A DNA stretch of 45,163 nt, from the NCBI GenBank assembly GCA_024697405.1, contig JAILFU010000034.1:1-45163 (forward strand). The letters are read 5' to 3'. This stretch comes from Prevotella sp. GTDB taxonomy: Bacteria; Bacteroidota; Bacteroidia; Bacteroidales; Bacteroidaceae. The notes under the pieces were generated by a model. That model saw only the letters and a list, made by a program, of their open reading frames with translations, was not told where the DNA came from and did not search any database. Made by a program: the position numbers and the translations under genes. This document shows, in pieces, positions 41,731 through 45,163 of this stretch (position 1 is the stretch's first letter; every line of letters begins with the position of its first letter).

Positions 41731-41871
41731 TTATAGGTTTAGTCCATCAGGACGGTGTAGGTGACCTGGCCTTTCAAAGCGTTCCCACTTCTTGTCGTCC
41801 TCAATCTCAGTCTCATCGATGACCACCTCTACGTCTTTGCTGATATGCCCATGAGACTGAGTAATTACGGC
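41731..41871 (-). pseudogene. Possible 3' remnant of a gene
   Basis: Forty-six codons are open between a stop at 41872-41874 and a stop at 41731-41733, with no ATG. The translation (HISKDVEVVIDETEIEDDKK, then WERFERPGHLHRPDGL) looks like the charged end of a real protein rather than random sequence. The family is not recognised. It lies between the kinase gene and the palindromic element, where an insertion or deletion may have removed the rest. Confidence 0.3.
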
Positions 41872-42069
41872 TTATCACCATTTTTTATGCGATTTCCATG
41901 AAAACCCTGCAACCCTGCATTCTTTCTGTTTAAGTGTTTGCCTTTCAGAATATTGACAGGTGTACACTTTGCTGCAAACCCTGCACTGAACCCTGCATTC
42001 TCCGGCTGGAGGGAAAGCCTGCCGGGTAGGAGGGCAAGACAATAAAGATGAAAGGTTGACAGCTTATTT

Positions 42070-42086
42070 GTCCCAAGCCTTGGGAC
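42070..42086. repeat. GTCCC palindrome of copy B
   Basis: GTCCCAAG-C-CTTGGGAC is a perfect 8-bp inverted repeat, flanked by T and A runs. It ends the 21-bp array when read on the minus strand, in the same order as in copy A. Confidence 0.85.
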
Positions 42087-42093
42087 GAAAAAA

Positions 42094-42196
42094 TGGCGTT
42101 CGTATTTTTCCAAACGGCGTTCGTATTTTTCCAAACGGCGGCAGTATTTTTCCAAACGGCGGCAGTGTTTTTCCAAACGGCGGCAGTTTTCATCGG
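42094..42196 (-). repeat. 21-bp tandem array in copy B
   Basis: Four full units (42094-42114, 42115-42135, 42136-42156 and 42157-42177) and a partial fifth carry, on the minus strand, the core CGCCGTTTGGAAAAATAC and a variable triplet: TGC, TGC, GAA, GAA in minus-strand order. One unit has CAC for TAC. The same core and the same triplets occur in copy A. Confidence 0.85.
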
Positions 42197-42457
42197 CAAG
42201 ATAAGTAAAGACGAATCGGGAAGACAATTTCGGCGATGAGGACTTGGGTGTAGGGTTTGGGGCAAAGTGTACACCTGCTTATTTGCTGTGATACAGCAAA
42301 ATACAGAACAAAGGTGCAGAGTATGCAGGGTTGCAGGGTTTTTCCAGAGTAAGTATATTATAATGTATAACTCAGTTTCCACATATTGCTGGTAGGACAG
42401 AAATAACAATCCTTGAACAATAACACAACAGTTTTAGCAATATTTTGCAAACTCTGC

Positions 42458-42488
42458 TTTGCAATTCGGGATTTTCTTTGTACCTTTG
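42458..42488 (+). promoter_or_regulatory. Promoter of the small membrane protein and probably nifJ
   Basis: TTTG (42458-42461), a 19-base spacer and TACCTTTG (42481-42488), followed by CA, match both consensus elements. The leader to the ATG at 42539 is about 47 bases. No separate promoter is seen in the 31 bases before nifJ. Confidence 0.75.
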
Positions 42489-42538
42489 CAACCGTTTATA
42501 AACGAATCATTATTTTTAGGTATTATTTCATTTGAAAG

Positions 42539-42796
42539 ATGAAGAGATCAAAAATTGAAAAACTGTTGGTTACAATTGCTTGGATGGGCTTGATTGGTGG
42601 CATCCTCTTTACTTTTCTCGTGAGCAAGGGAATATTTGAATCTCATCAGGAGATGAGTTTTCCGGAAGCTGTCGTGACGTTCGTAGGGGGTGTGTTTATA
42701 TCAGTTGCAGGCTGGGCATTGCTTTTGCAGATTATCAGTCTTTCTGACAGAATCACAAAAATTGAAAATTCTTTGAAAGAATCAAAAAAATACTAA
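42539..42796 (+). CDS. Small two-helix membrane protein upstream of nifJ
   Basis: The 85-residue protein has a short basic start (MKRSKIEK), two hydrophobic helices (about 9-29 and 43-66) and a charged C-terminal helix (about 68-84: SDRITKIENSLKESKK) that may form a coiled coil. The family is not recognised. It lies 31 bases before nifJ under one good promoter, so both are probably on one transcript; a link between the two products is possible but unproven. Confidence 0.7.
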   Translation: MKRSKIEKLLVTIAWMGLIGGILFTFLVSKGIFESHQEMSFPEAVVTFVGGVFISVAGWALLLQIISLSDRITKIENSLKESKKY

Positions 42797-42827
42797 TTAA
42801 TAACTTCTAATACATTAATTTAACAAA

Positions 42828-45163
<2,336 letters not shown>

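Larger units (their letters stand above)
41901..42342. repeat. Composite palindromic intergenic element, copy B
   Basis: The ends 41901-41920 and 42323-42342 are perfect 20-bp inverted complements (AAAACCCTGCAACCCTGCAT on the left). Inside them 41957-41972 and 42262-42277 are a second perfect pair of 16 bp (CAGGTGTACACTTTGC on the left), and weaker pairing continues inward (for example 41976-41982 with 42252-42258). The arms are built of ACCCTGCA words. Between them lie a GTCCC palindrome (42070-42086) and a 21-bp array (42094-42196). A further TTTGCTGT-gat-ACAGCAAA hairpin is at 42282-42300. Together with the possible remnant and the promoter of the next gene this fills the 883-base gap. No credible gene was seen in it. 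Confidence 0.82.

Noticed and set aside
42094..42196. CRISPR array
   Set aside because: The 21-bp units are contiguous with no unique spacers, and no cas gene is near.
41901..42342. Insertion sequence
   Set aside because: There are terminal inverted repeats but no transposase frame or remnant of one. The related copy A has different ends.

Overview
The window looks like a chromosomal segment of a Prevotella-type Bacteroidales bacterium. The signs are promoters of the Bacteroidetes type (TTTG, about 20 bases, then TAnnTTTG, often followed by CA), a BspA-type leucine-rich-repeat surface protein, dockerin modules, DUF3244-like and TPR/HTH regulators, a type B ribosomal protein L31 and a GH94 cellobiose phosphorylase. 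No rRNA, tRNA, CRISPR array, transposase gene or prophage was seen. Genus level is an inference.

Layout. 1-1622: 5' part of clpB (minus). 1929-4424: a TonB-dependent receptor. 4488-9085 (minus): an orphan HicB-like protein, cellobiose phosphorylase and an AAA ATPase with a nuclease-like tail. 9.2-11.9 kb: an AT-rich accessory stretch with a palindromic intergenic element, two tandem two-helix membrane proteins, a second inverted-repeat element, and a small operon (DUF3244-like protein, lipoprotein, membrane protein) divergent from a TPR/HTH membrane regulator across a cluster of GTTTAC sites. 13.7-18.3 kb: a GHL10-type glycoside hydrolase divergent from cstA, a porin-like protein and nadC. 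18.3-22.5 kb (minus): trxB-gpx, a NUC1 endonuclease behind rpmE2, and a histidine phosphatase. 22.7-27.9 kb: a two-module esterase, a NapH-NapG-like polyferredoxin fusion, a Tat aldo/keto reductase with ferredoxin clusters, and a membrane-anchored AraC-type regulator. 27.9-31.4 kb (minus): a LeuA/CimA-family synthase and rpsA. 31.6-41.7 kb (minus): a cohesin-like/dockerin protein, a 2171-residue BspA protein, a LuxR-type response regulator and a TPR histidine kinase. 41.7-42.5 kb: a second copy of the palindromic element. 42.5-45.2 kb: a small membrane protein and the 5' part of nifJ.

Four non-coding signals stand out. First, two elements of about 410-440 bp, 32 kb apart and in opposite orientation, share a core of 21-bp tandem units plus a GTCCC palindrome, while their long inverted arms differ in sequence. 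Second, near-identical TCACTT-N4-A(A/G)GTGA palindromes lie 72 and 73 bases upstream of the predicted promoters of the BspA operon and of the response regulator, which suggests a self-controlled two-component switch for the surface adhesin. Third, six GTTTAC half-sites lie between the TPR/HTH regulator and the small-protein operon. Fourth, a 52-bp near-perfect palindrome contains both divergent promoters between the GHL10 gene and cstA.
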